Part shown: positions 45,924 through 53,598 of the stretch, piece after piece | Layout of the letters: each line of letters starts with the position of its first letter | How positions within the stretch are numbered: position 1 is the first letter of the stretch | NCBI GenBank assembly: GCA_934667125.1 | Contig: CAKULF010000001.1 | Span: 186,001-250,000, forward strand | Source of the DNA: an uncultured Candidatus Melainabacteria bacterium | GTDB lineage: Bacteria; Cyanobacteriota; Vampirovibrionia; Gastranaerophilales; Gastranaerophilaceae | Length of the DNA stretch: 64,000 nucleotides | Reading direction: 5' to 3' | Program-made: the position numbers and the translations under genes | The notes under the pieces: model-generated | The model's input: only the letters and a program-made list of their open reading frames with translations | Databases searched by the model: none | Told to the model about the DNA's origin: nothing

Positions 45924-47213
45924 TTAGTAATATTCTTCGTCGTAAGTTAATTCAATTCCTGCTGCAATTATTGTATCTCCACTGTTCACACCACACTCTT
46001 TAAGAGCGTCATAAATCCCCATAGAATCCATTATATTGGTAAATCGCTTGATTTGATATGTGTTTCTGATATCTGTAACCGAAGCAATTCTTTTTAATTT
46101 TCCGCTTGTAATACTATATGTATTTTTGTTAAGTTTAACAATTTCAAATTCAGAATCGTCGTTATCCATTGAGCCCAGATCTTCTTCGATATCCAAATCA
46201 ATATGTATATCTTCGATTTCGTCCATTTTTTTATACATATAATTTAAAAGTTCTTTGATTCCCTGCTGAGTCGCAGTTGAAATTACAAAGATATTTTCCT
46301 TATCAATTCCAAGCTTTGAAAACTCTTCTTTAATTTCAAGACTGTGTTCGCTATCAACCAAGTCGCACTTATTTAAAACAAGAATTTGCGCCCTTTTAGA
46401 CAATTCTTCATCATATTTTTTCAATTCTTGATTAATTTTTTTATAATTTTCTATTGAATTTTCAACCGAAATATCAACAACATGCAATAATAGCTTACAT
46501 CTTTGAACATGACGCAAAAATTCATGACCCAAACCAAGCCCTTCACTAGCTCCTTCTATCAACCCAGGGATATCAGCAATAACAAAGCCGTCGCCATGGG
46601 GCTTTTTAACCACTCCAAGATTTGGAACAAGCGTTGTAAAAGGATAATCAGCTATTTTTGGCTTAGCAGCACTAACAACGCTGATAAAACTTGATTTACC
46701 CGCATTTGGCATGCCCAACAAACCAACATCCGCCAAAAGTTTTAATTCAAGCTCCAATTCACGCTCAATTGATGGCTCTCCAGGCTCGCAAAACTGCGGA
46801 GCTCTTTTTTGACTTGTTGCAAAACGAGCATTTCCACGTCCGCCACGACCACCTTTGGCAATTAAAACCATTTTTCCGTCATGATTTAAATCGGCTATTA
46901 ATTTTTGATTTTTTAAATCACGAACCAAAACCCCAACGGGCATTTTTATAATTAAATCTTCACCATTTTTTCCATGACAATTTTTATTTCTTCCGTTTTC
47001 ACCACGTTGAGCTTTAAAAACGGATTGATGAGTGAAATCTAACAAAGTCGACATGTCGGAAGTTGCCATAAAATAAACATCACCGCCACAACCGCCATCT
47101 CCGCCAGCCGGTCCGCCTTTATCAACATATTTTTCACGTCGCCAAGCAAGAGCGCCATTTCCGCCCGCACCCGATACAACTTTGATTTTCGCTTTATCAA
47201 TAAAAGCAACCAT
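45924..47213 (-). CDS. obgE: GTPase ObgE/CgtA (ribosome assembly, stress)
   Basis: 429 residues. Glycine-rich N-terminal Obg fold (KVVSGAGGNGALAWRREKYV, GGPAGGDGGCGGDVYF), G domain with G1 GMPNAGKSSF, G3 DIPGLIEGASEG, G4 NKCD, and a C-terminal OCT domain (DSEFEIVKLNKNTYSITSGK). Essential GTPase acting in large-subunit assembly and (p)ppGpp response. Its ATG overlaps the stop of the upstream unknown gene (TTTAATG), so the two are translationally coupled. Confidence 0.95.
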   Translation of the reverse strand: MVAFIDKAKIKVVSGAGGNGALAWRREKYVDKGGPAGGDGGCGGDVYFMATSDMSTLLDFTHQSVFKAQRGENGRNKNCHGKNGEDLIIKMPVGVLVRDLKNQKLIADLNHDGKMVLIAKGGRGGRGNARFATSQKRAPQFCEPGEPSIERELELELKLLADVGLLGMPNAGKSSFISVVSAAKPKIADYPFTTLVPNLGVVKKPHGDGFVIADIPGLIEGASEGLGLGHEFLRHVQRCKLLLHVVDISVENSIENYKKINQELKKYDEELSKRAQILVLNKCDLVDSEHSLEIKEEFSKLGIDKENIFVISTATQQGIKELLNYMYKKMDEIEDIHIDLDIEEDLGSMDNDDSEFEIVKLNKNTYSITSGKLKRIASVTDIRNTYQIKRFTNIMDSMGIYDALKECGVNSGDTIIAAGIELTYDEEYY

Positions 47214-47803
47214 TAAACGGCAATTCCTCCCAGAATTTGAATTTCATTTGAAATTTTTACTACATTATCTATTGTTATACTACAAAAATCGATTTTTTGA
47301 CACGAAGTATTTTCAAAATCGTATAATACAACATTTACTAAAGATTTTAACATCGAATAAATCGTGTTGTAATCAACTATTTCGTTGAAATAATTATCCA
47401 AAATTTCCATTAATAAAGGATAACATCCCATACAATAGCAAGAGTTAATGGTTGAAATTGCGCAATTTATCTCGACATTTTCAACTTTTTCAAAAACAAT
47501 CATCAAATAATAATTAGCATAATTATTCAAATCTTTTAAAAAAGTATCCCTAAGTTCTATATTTTCTTCAAAATACAAAACAAAATTATCGTACAATTCG
47601 CTATCGTCAACGTTTTTAGCCGTTTTTAAAATCAAATAATCCTTTAAAAAACAACCCAATAAATTAAAATCTTGATTAAATTTTCTTTTAATAACATCCA
47701 AAATCAGCAATTCAGCAGGCGAATAGTTCAATTTCAGATATGTAATTATTTTTTCAATTTGTAATATATAATCCATACATACATTTTTGCATTTGTAGCC
47801 CAT
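47213..47803 (-). CDS. Unknown cysteine-containing helical protein upstream of obgE
   Basis: About 197 residues, taken from the ATG at 47803; no good ribosome site separates this from an ATG nine codons further in. Helical, rich in Leu, Asn and Ile, with six or more cysteines, including a clustered SCYCMGCYP. No family recognised and no signal peptide. It overlaps obgE by a few bases, so it is cotranscribed and may regulate or share a process with Obg. The Cys cluster could bind metal. Confidence 0.5.
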   Translation of the reverse strand: MGYKCKNVCMDYILQIEKIITYLKLNYSPAELLILDVIKRKFNQDFNLLGCFLKDYLILKTAKNVDDSELYDNFVLYFEENIELRDTFLKDLNNYANYYLMIVFEKVENVEINCAISTINSCYCMGCYPLLMEILDNYFNEIVDYNTIYSMLKSLVNVVLYDFENTSCQKIDFCSITIDNVVKISNEIQILGGIAV

Positions 47804-47827
47804 GCTTTTCAAAAATTTAATAAAACT

Positions 47828-48829
47828 TTAATTTCGATAGCCAATACCTGATTTATAGCCCGATATAGAATATAAAGTCGGCAAGGACGGTTCAATCCAC
47901 TTCAAGCCCGATAAAACCGCAACGGTTGCAATATCGTCTGTGTGCATACCTAAATCCATAAGTTCAGGCTTTCTTTCCTTAATTTCTTTATTTCCAACGA
48001 GTTTAGACATTTTGCTTGTTATAAAATTAGCAATTTTGGACCCACCAACAACGCCCGTTAAAACAATTCCCGCCACCATTCCAAGCGCTCTATAGGCTTT
48101 TGAAGTTATATTTAATTTTTCTAAAATTGCTAAAGCAGCTCCTGCTCCGACATTGCACATAAAAATGTTAGCCAAATATTGATATAATCCCTCGCTTATT
48201 TTATCAGGGGCAGTCTTTTTAACATCTTCTCCTGTTATTTTATCAGCGGCTATACCGCTTAAAATTCCGCCCACGACAGGAATTGCGCCATAAATTGATA
48301 AATATCCGATTTCAGAAAAAATATCTTTAGAACTGATATTTTCAGGATCTGGAATTAATTTACTCACAAATTCATCAAATTTCTTTTCTTTTAATTCAGC
48401 TAAAAGGCTCTTAACCTTTGAAAAAGAAAGAATTTTGGTTTTTGCTTCATTTAAAATATTAACACTTTTAGCGCTGATTGAATTTTTATTATTTGATATA
48501 AATTCATCAATTAATTTAGAATTTTGCTCTTGAACGACGCTTAGTGGTTTTAAGGGGGTTCTTCCTGTTATTTTTGAAGCCAATTTCGGAGCTAAAAGCG
48601 CACAGGCAACAGACGAAAACAAAATCGCCGTATTTTTTAAATAGTTTTTAGTTTCAGCTTTTTTGTTTTCATCAGTTGAATTTTTTGTTTTTTCAAAAAC
48701 ATCGTACCCTTTTTTAGCGCTATACAAAGCTGTTGCAGCCAACATTATTTTTGGCATATTTTTATCCAGTTTTGCAATAAGCATAGGCTGATCTAAAAAT
48801 TTTGCAAAAGATTGAATATTATTTATCAT
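47828..48829 (-). CDS. Unknown multi-helix membrane protein
   Basis: 333 residues from the ATG at 48829, which overlaps the stop of the upstream regulator by a few bases. About five hydrophobic segments: IMLAATALYSAKKGYDVF, AILFSSVACALLAPKLA, GAIPVVGGILSGIAA, YLANIFMCNVGAGAALAIL and ALGMVAGIVLTGVVGGSKIA. The gap between segments 2 and 3 is charged and helical. No family recognised. Coupling to a metal-responsive DtxR-type regulator makes a role in metal handling a reasonable but unproven inference; the helices lack obvious His/Cys metal ligands. Confidence 0.5.
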   Translation of the reverse strand: MINNIQSFAKFLDQPMLIAKLDKNMPKIMLAATALYSAKKGYDVFEKTKNSTDENKKAETKNYLKNTAILFSSVACALLAPKLASKITGRTPLKPLSVVQEQNSKLIDEFISNNKNSISAKSVNILNEAKTKILSFSKVKSLLAELKEKKFDEFVSKLIPDPENISSKDIFSEIGYLSIYGAIPVVGGILSGIAADKITGEDVKKTAPDKISEGLYQYLANIFMCNVGAGAALAILEKLNITSKAYRALGMVAGIVLTGVVGGSKIANFITSKMSKLVGNKEIKERKPELMDLGMHTDDIATVAVLSGLKWIEPSLPTLYSISGYKSGIGYRN

Positions 48830-49235
48830 TTTTAATAAAATCCCCAAATTCCTGTCTAATCTTACGGTTTTCGCTATATAAATTAAATTTTTCCAACATT
48901 AAAACAACATCATCATCAATAACATGCTCGATTTTGCAAGCATTATCAGATGATTTTTCAAAATCGATATTTAAAACTTTATTGAAAAAGTTTAATAAAA
49001 TTTGATGTTTTTTAATCACTCTTTTAGCTTCAATTTCGCCTTTTTGAGTGATTATAATGCCTTTTCTACCCTCATAAATAATTAAACCCAACTCGCAAAG
49101 TTTAATCAAAGCCTCTGATACGCTCGCTCTTGAAATATTGAAATATCTTGCTATATCAACCGCTTTTAGCTCATTTCCGCCTGAAATGCTTGTATAAATA
49201 TATTCTATATAATCTTCTAAACTTTTTGTTATCAT
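48819..49235 (-). CDS. DtxR/MntR-family metal-responsive transcription regulator
   Basis: 138 residues. N-terminal winged helix (KAVDIARYFNISRASVSEAL as the DNA-binding helix-turn-helix), preceded by KSLEDYIEYIY, where D8 and E11 fall on the MntR metal sites. The dimerisation and metal-binding half holds H77 and the cluster C100, E103, H104 (CKIEH), the C..EH pattern of the iron-sensing DtxR branch. So the site mixes MntR and DtxR residues, and Fe versus Mn cannot be decided. The C-terminal SH3 domain of DtxR is absent, as in MntR. Two matching operators lie just upstream. Confidence 0.85.
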   Translation of the reverse strand: MITKSLEDYIEYIYTSISGGNELKAVDIARYFNISRASVSEALIKLCELGLIIYEGRKGIIITQKGEIEAKRVIKKHQILLNFFNKVLNIDFEKSSDNACKIEHVIDDDVVLMLEKFNLYSENRKIRQEFGDFIKNDK

Positions 49236-49238
49236 TTT

Positions 49239-49254
49239 GTTAGGCTCTCCTTAC
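49239..49254. promoter_or_regulatory. DtxR/MntR-type operator, copy 1
   Basis: GTTAGGCTCTCCTTAC is an imperfect palindrome of the DtxR-box type (TTAGG n4 CCTAA). It lies 4 bases before the regulator's start codon and covers its ribosome binding region (minus strand AAGGAGA), consistent with autorepression. Confidence 0.65.
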
Positions 49255-49269
49255 AACTTATTTATTAAA

Positions 49270-49285
49270 GTAAGGCAAACCTAAC
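49270..49285. promoter_or_regulatory. DtxR/MntR-type operator, copy 2
   Basis: GTAAGGCAAACCTAAC, a second DtxR-type palindrome, is nearly the reverse complement of copy 1; centres are 31 bases apart (about three DNA turns), so two dimers could bind the same face. Confidence 0.65.
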
Positions 49286-49326
49286 AAAAAGTCAAGCACA
49301 AAAACTTTGAATTTTTCTATTATTTT

Positions 49327-50388
49327 TTAAAATTCGAGTTCTAATTGAGATGACGGATTTTTAATATTTAAGTGTTTATAGGCTAATTGAGTGACTTTTC
49401 TACCCCTTGGGGTGCGATTAATCAATCCTTGTTGAATTAAATATGGTTCATAAACATCTTCAATCGTTCTAATATCTTCACCCAACGCCACAGCAAGGGT
49501 TTCAATCCCCACAGGACCGCCATCAAAAGAGTTTATCATCAATTTTAAAAGGCTTCTATCTGTTATATCAAGCCCGATTTCATCTATATCAAGCGCTTTA
49601 AGAGCCTGAAGAACCATATCATGGCTAATTGTGCCATCGCCTTTAACAATTGCCCAATCGGCACTTCTTTTAACAAGACGATTAGCAATACGAGGGGTAA
49701 AACGAGAGCGCTTCGCAATTTCAAGACAAGCATCATCCTCAATCTTAAAATCCAAAATTTTAGCCGTTCTTTTGACGATTTTGGATAAATCTTCAGCCGA
49801 ATAAAATTCCAATCTATGGATTAAACCAAATCTATCTCTAAGCGGACCAGACAATGCTCCAGCTTTTGTTGTTGCGCCAACAAGAGTGAATTTTGGTAAA
49901 GGAATACGCATAGTTTTAACACTTTGCGATTTTCCTGTCGTCAAATCAATAACAAAATCTTCCATAGCAGGATATAAGATTTCTTCGGCGATTTTATTCA
50001 ATCTGTGGATTTCGTCAATAAATAAAACGTCATTTTCCTTTAATTGCATTAAAATCCCGATTATATCTCGAGGACGCTCAATAGATGGAGCAGAAGTTAT
50101 TTTAATATTTACCCCGAGTTCATTTGCTATAATCATTGCAAGAGTAGTCTTTCCAAGCCCCGGAGGACCATAAAACAACAAATGATCAAGATGGGTGTTT
50201 CTTTTTTTAGAAGCCTCTATTGAAATTTTTAGGGTGTTTTTTATGTTTTCTTGCCCGATATAGTCATCAAAAGAAAGAGGACGAATATTTTTTTCATAGT
50301 TATCCTCGCCAGTCTTTATTTCTTTAGATAGAACAGGATTTGCTTCTTTTGGCTTTTTGGATTTTTGATTGTTGTCCGAGATTATCAT
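49327..50388 (-). CDS. ruvB: Holliday junction branch migration ATPase RuvB
   Basis: 353 residues, normal length. AAA+ motor that drives branch migration with RuvA. N-terminal RPLSFDDYIGQENIKNTLKI, Walker A GPPGLGKTTLA, Walker B LFIDEIHRL, sensor region LVGATTKAGALSGPLRDRFG, the family's RFTPRIANRLVKR and the C-terminal winged helix (EPYLIQQGLINRTPRGRKVT). A 20-residue N-terminal extension (KSKKPKEANPVLSKEIK) is lysine-rich. ruvA and ruvC are not adjacent. It lies before the large non-coding repeat region. Confidence 0.95.
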   Translation of the reverse strand: MIISDNNQKSKKPKEANPVLSKEIKTGEDNYEKNIRPLSFDDYIGQENIKNTLKISIEASKKRNTHLDHLLFYGPPGLGKTTLAMIIANELGVNIKITSAPSIERPRDIIGILMQLKENDVLFIDEIHRLNKIAEEILYPAMEDFVIDLTTGKSQSVKTMRIPLPKFTLVGATTKAGALSGPLRDRFGLIHRLEFYSAEDLSKIVKRTAKILDFKIEDDACLEIAKRSRFTPRIANRLVKRSADWAIVKGDGTISHDMVLQALKALDIDEIGLDITDRSLLKLMINSFDGGPVGIETLAVALGEDIRTIEDVYEPYLIQQGLINRTPRGRKVTQLAYKHLNIKNPSSQLELEF

Positions 50389-50442
50389 AATGATATAGTA
50401 CTATAAATAAATGGACGTGGGCAAGAATGAGGAAAATTTTAG

Positions 50443-50560
50443 ATTTTATCACCCATAGCCACCTCAACATCCCCAAAATCGTCGCCCTGAACTCGTTTCA
50501 GGGTCTTTAGATTGTTGAGAACCAAACAAAAATCTAAAAATTATCAATTCTTCGATAGCC
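50443..50560. repeat. Left arm of a long imperfect inverted repeat
   Basis: This stretch is the inverted counterpart of 51451-51571 with most bases conserved: shared blocks include CTATGRGTG, GGTGGC, GCCCTGAA with TTTCAGGGTC, and AATTGRTAAT. The two arms face each other across about 890 bases. Inside the arm CCCTGAA/TTCAGGG is a local hairpin. No transposase lies between the arms. Confidence 0.75.
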
Positions 50561-50693
50561 AGTTCTTATCCTAATGATATTTTCATAATTAACTTGACGT
50601 TTGTATTATGTAAAACAAAACAAAAGAACAGTATTTGTTTTCAACCCCTTGGCTATCAAAGAAAATCCATGAAATAGCAAAATTATAAACAAC

Positions 50694-50924
50694 TAACCAA
50701 AACCCACAAACGAAAGGTGGGAGGGCAAGCTACCCTCATGAAAGTCAGGGTGTGGAAAGCGCAACCGATGTCTGTTAGCTTTATAGTGCGCCCGACTCGG
50801 GTACGGTTACACAAAAGTCAAGCTCATCACTTGTCTTTTGCTCCACACACCTTTGCCCTCATCTGCGCTTGCTAAGCAAAGCATTGCTAAGCTCGCTTGA
50901 CTCGGGTTTCGAGGATTTTGGTTA
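50694..50924. other. GC-richer structured element with terminal inverted repeats
   Basis: 231 bases, clearly more GC-rich than the flanks, bounded by a 9-bp perfect inverted repeat (TAACCAAAA at 50694, TTTTGGTTA at 50916). Inside are local hairpins (GAGGG..CCCTC, near 50721) and longer-range complements (GGGTGTGG with CCACAC, GAGGGCAAG with CTTTGCCCTC), and GACTCGGGT occurs twice. It has no frame of note. It could be a structured RNA or a miniature inverted-repeat element. No known RNA family (RNase P, tmRNA, SRP RNA) is recognised. Confidence 0.45.
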
Positions 50925-50950
50925 ATGTTATTTAGGCTTTTTCTTTATTC

Positions 50951-51070
50951 TGCACAGCATAACTTATCTTGTTGGCTCGTTCCTCGCCAAGAGCTAAGAA
51001 ATCTTGGTTCTGTTTTACACAGTATAACTTATTTCTACGGCTCATTCTTCGCCTAGAACTAAGAAATCTT
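50951..51070. repeat. Two tandem copies of a 55-bp repeat
   Basis: Copy 1 is 50951-51005 and copy 2 is 51016-51070, separated by 10 bases, about 80% identical by eye (both contain ACACAG.ATAACTTAT-type and CTAAGAAATCTT blocks). In the minus strand each copy reads in its own frame as a similar peptide (DFL.LGEE.A..ISY.V.N), which suggests a decayed protein-coding repeat. Confidence 0.6.
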
Positions 51071-51242
51071 TTTCTTTTCTGGCGAAAAAGAGTGCGGAGC
51101 CAGTGCGATAAATGGCTTGCGATGAGCAAGACATTTAAGCAGTTGATAGGCGACGTGAAAATCTTTGATTTCCTCAGGAGCAGAAAAAGAAAATGAACAA
51201 ACTAGAAGCGAGATTTATAACTGAAGAGGAATTGGAAGTTTT

Positions 51243-51466
51243 GGCTATCGATAAATTTTCTATTTTAAGAATTCTTTGATAGCCAAGGTTTTTCATTTTT
51301 TCTATTTCATATTTAAACTTCTTTGATAGTTGGTTCTTATTGCAAAAATTATGTTTAAAATAATTAATAACAGAGGTTTTTAAATTTCTGCGATAGCCAA
51401 TTTTTATTACAAAAATTATGTCTTAAGTAATTAACGTTAAAATAGATTTTAGCTATAGAAGAATTG
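51243..51466. repeat. Copy A of a 225-bp degenerate direct repeat
   Basis: Starts GGCTATCGATAAATT and ends ATAGATTTTAGCTATAGAAG. Parallels copy B at 51727 in the same order: TTCTTTGATAGCCAAG, a T-rich stretch, TTCTTTGATAG(T/C)TGG, AAAGTAATTAAT-type, GATAGCCA, TTACAAAAATTA, AATAGATTTTAGCTAT. Confidence 0.6.
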
Positions 51467-51571
51467 GTAATTATTAGATTTTGGTTCAGCTTTCAACAAT
51501 CTTAAGACCCTGAAACGGGGTTCAGGGCGACGTTTGAGAGGGGATATTGGGGTGGCTATGAGTGTTAAATA
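51451..51571. repeat. Right arm of the long inverted repeat
   Basis: Reverse-complement partner of 50443-50560. It includes the hairpin CCCTGAAACGGGGTTCAGGG and the same flanking words (GGTGGCTATGAGTG). Confidence 0.75.
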
Positions 51572-51726
51572 ATTGTTGGATTAGTAAATCCAACCTACTA
51601 AACTGAAAACAGAATTTATAGCCAGAAAGAAGCTGAAAACTTTTAACTATCGATAAATTTTCATTTTTAGATTTCTTTGATAGCAAATAAACTCTAATTC
51701 AAAATATCGATAGCCAAATATAAATA

Positions 51727-51953
51727 AGCTATCGATAAATTTATTACTTAAGAATTTCTTTGATAGCCAAGTTTTTTATTTTTTTGTTTTGTGTTCAAAA
51801 TTCTTTGATAGCTGGTTTCTATCTTTATTTTTATACAAATTGCGCTTAAAGTAATTAATAATATAATTTTTATTTTTTTGATAGCCATTTTCTATTACAA
51901 GAATTACATCTTGAGTAATTAATACTAAAATAGATTTTAGCTATCAAAAAATT
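51727..51953. repeat. Copy B of the 225-bp degenerate direct repeat
   Basis: Same order of words as copy A, 484 bases to its right, with about 70-75% identity by eye. A third partial copy (ACTATCGATAAATT then TTCTTTGATAGC) starts near 51647. Confidence 0.6.
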
Positions 51954-52150
51954 TGTCGTTTCAATAATTTCTTTGATAGCTAAGATTACTTATTTTATCT
52001 TTTATGCTTTTCAATTTAGAAATTTTTAATAAACTTTTATAAAAATTATATTAAAATAATCAATATCAAAGCAAAGTTGGGCTATCAAAGAATTTCTTAC
52101 TCCTCAAATTACATCAGGTTTTCAGCAATCCAATCTTAAAAAGTAACAAA

Positions 52151-52180
52151 AAAGACTGAGAAAGTTCTCAGTCTTTTAAA
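52151..52180 (-). terminator. Terminator of the antiporter gene
   Basis: AAAGACTGAGAA and TTCTCAGTCTTT form a near-perfect 12-bp stem; on the minus strand it is followed by a T-run, placing it just after the antiporter stop at 52198. It could also stop plus-strand transcription. Confidence 0.85.
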
Positions 52181-52197
52181 CATATCCTCAATTCAAA

Positions 52198-53520
52198 TTA
52201 ATGAACCAAAAATCTAAAATAAATATAAACAGTTGAAATACCCAATGAAATCATTGTAACAATAACCCCATATTTCAAGAATTTCATAAATGAAATCGGA
52301 TATCCTGCTTTATGTGCGTTTTCAGAAACAATAACGTTAGCCGCAGCGCCAATTATTGTCATATTTCCGCCCAAACAAGCACCAAGTGCCAAAGACCACC
52401 ACAACGGATGAGCATAAGCGTGTCCCATTGTTTGTTCAATAGTAGCAATCATTGGAGCCATAGTAGCTGTATATGGGATATTATCAATAATACCTGATAA
52501 AATTCCTGAAGCCCACAAGATAATCATAGAAGTAGCTTCTTGAGAACCTTGGGTTACTTTTAATAGCCAATCTGCCATCAATGCAATACCGCCGGAGTGT
52601 TCTAAACCACCGATAATGATGAACAATCCAACGAAGAAGAAAATTGTATTCCATTCAACTTCAACAAGAACTTCTGATGGTTTTTCAAAAATCAATAAGA
52701 ACGAAGCGCCCATCATTGCAATTAAGAATGTTGGAATATGAGTAATATCGTGACTCATGAAACCTAGAATAACTAATAATAGAACAATTCCTGCCCTATA
52801 AGCACCTTTCATATCTGTAATTGAAGTAGAATTATCAATTTGAGATACTAATTCCATTTTTTCAGGTGAAGATTTTAATTCTTTTCTATAAACAAAAATC
52901 AACAATGCGATAGTTACAACCATAATCACAACTACAACGCCTGTTAATTCACGAATGAAATCCATGAAGCTAAAATGCGCAGCAGAACCAATAATAATGT
53001 TTGGCGGATCGCCGATTAAGGTAGAAGTTCCACCGATATTTGAACAGAAAATTTCTGTAATCAAAAACGGAATTGGGTTGATATCTAATAATTTGCAAGC
53101 TGCAAAAGTAATAGGTAAAACTAAGATAACTGTTGTAACGTTATCTAAAAACGCTGAAGCAACAGCAGTAAAGACTGCTAAAGCGCATAATACAAGTTTT
53201 GGTTTACCTTTTGTTTTTTTAAGAATTTCATTAGCAAGCCAAGTAAACATGCCTGTTTTTGAAGCGATGTGAACTATAATCATCATTGAAACAAGCAAGA
53301 ATATTACATTAAAATCAATAAATGATATAAAATAAGAAGCTAATGTCTCAGGTGTTTTATCTGTTGCCAAAAGCCCCAAGAATAATGTAACCGAACCACC
53401 CAAAAGCGCAATAACAACTTTTGGAATTTTTTCCCATGCTATAAAGACATAGGCAATAAGCAAAATTATAGCCGAAACCATAACAGGATTGCTTTGAACA
53501 AGCGTATGCAAGTGTTCCAT
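52198..53520 (-). CDS. ArsB/NhaD-type ion transporter
   Basis: 440-residue integral inner-membrane protein with about 11-12 helices, of the IT superfamily. Signatures are VASAFLDNVTTVILVLPITF with NIGGTSTLIGDPPNIIIGSA (the latter near-identical to the conserved NhaD/ArsB segment), and a repeat of the pattern near the C-terminus (SGIIDNIPYTATMAP, GACLGGNMTIIGAAANVIVS). NhaD-type members exchange Na+ or Li+ for protons; ArsB-type extrude arsenite. With no ars genes nearby, a sodium/proton exchanger seems likelier. Confidence 0.85.
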   Translation of the reverse strand: MEHLHTLVQSNPVMVSAIILLIAYVFIAWEKIPKVVIALLGGSVTLFLGLLATDKTPETLASYFISFIDFNVIFLLVSMMIIVHIASKTGMFTWLANEILKKTKGKPKLVLCALAVFTAVASAFLDNVTTVILVLPITFAACKLLDINPIPFLITEIFCSNIGGTSTLIGDPPNIIIGSAAHFSFMDFIRELTGVVVVIMVVTIALLIFVYRKELKSSPEKMELVSQIDNSTSITDMKGAYRAGIVLLLVILGFMSHDITHIPTFLIAMMGASFLLIFEKPSEVLVEVEWNTIFFFVGLFIIIGGLEHSGGIALMADWLLKVTQGSQEATSMIILWASGILSGIIDNIPYTATMAPMIATIEQTMGHAYAHPLWWSLALGACLGGNMTIIGAAANVIVSENAHKAGYPISFMKFLKYGVIVTMISLGISTVYIYFRFLVH

Positions 53521-53598
53521 TTGTCCTCCATAAAAAATAATCTACCTAGCTATTTTATATTAAAAATAAGTTGAGTAAAGTTTTTTATGGAATTGTTG

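Noticed and set aside
50694..50924. The GC-rich element as RNase P RNA, SRP RNA or tmRNA
   Set aside because: It lacks the conserved P4 sequence of RNase P RNA, the SRP tetraloop region and a tmRNA tag; only a faint GAAAGTC likeness was seen.
50932..51129. 65-residue minus-strand frame in the repeat region
   Set aside because: It is formed by two decayed 55-bp repeat units in different frames; no conserved start and no family match.
50389..52197. CRISPR array in the large repeat region
   Set aside because: Repeats are degenerate, irregularly spaced and of very different lengths, with no cas genes anywhere in the window.
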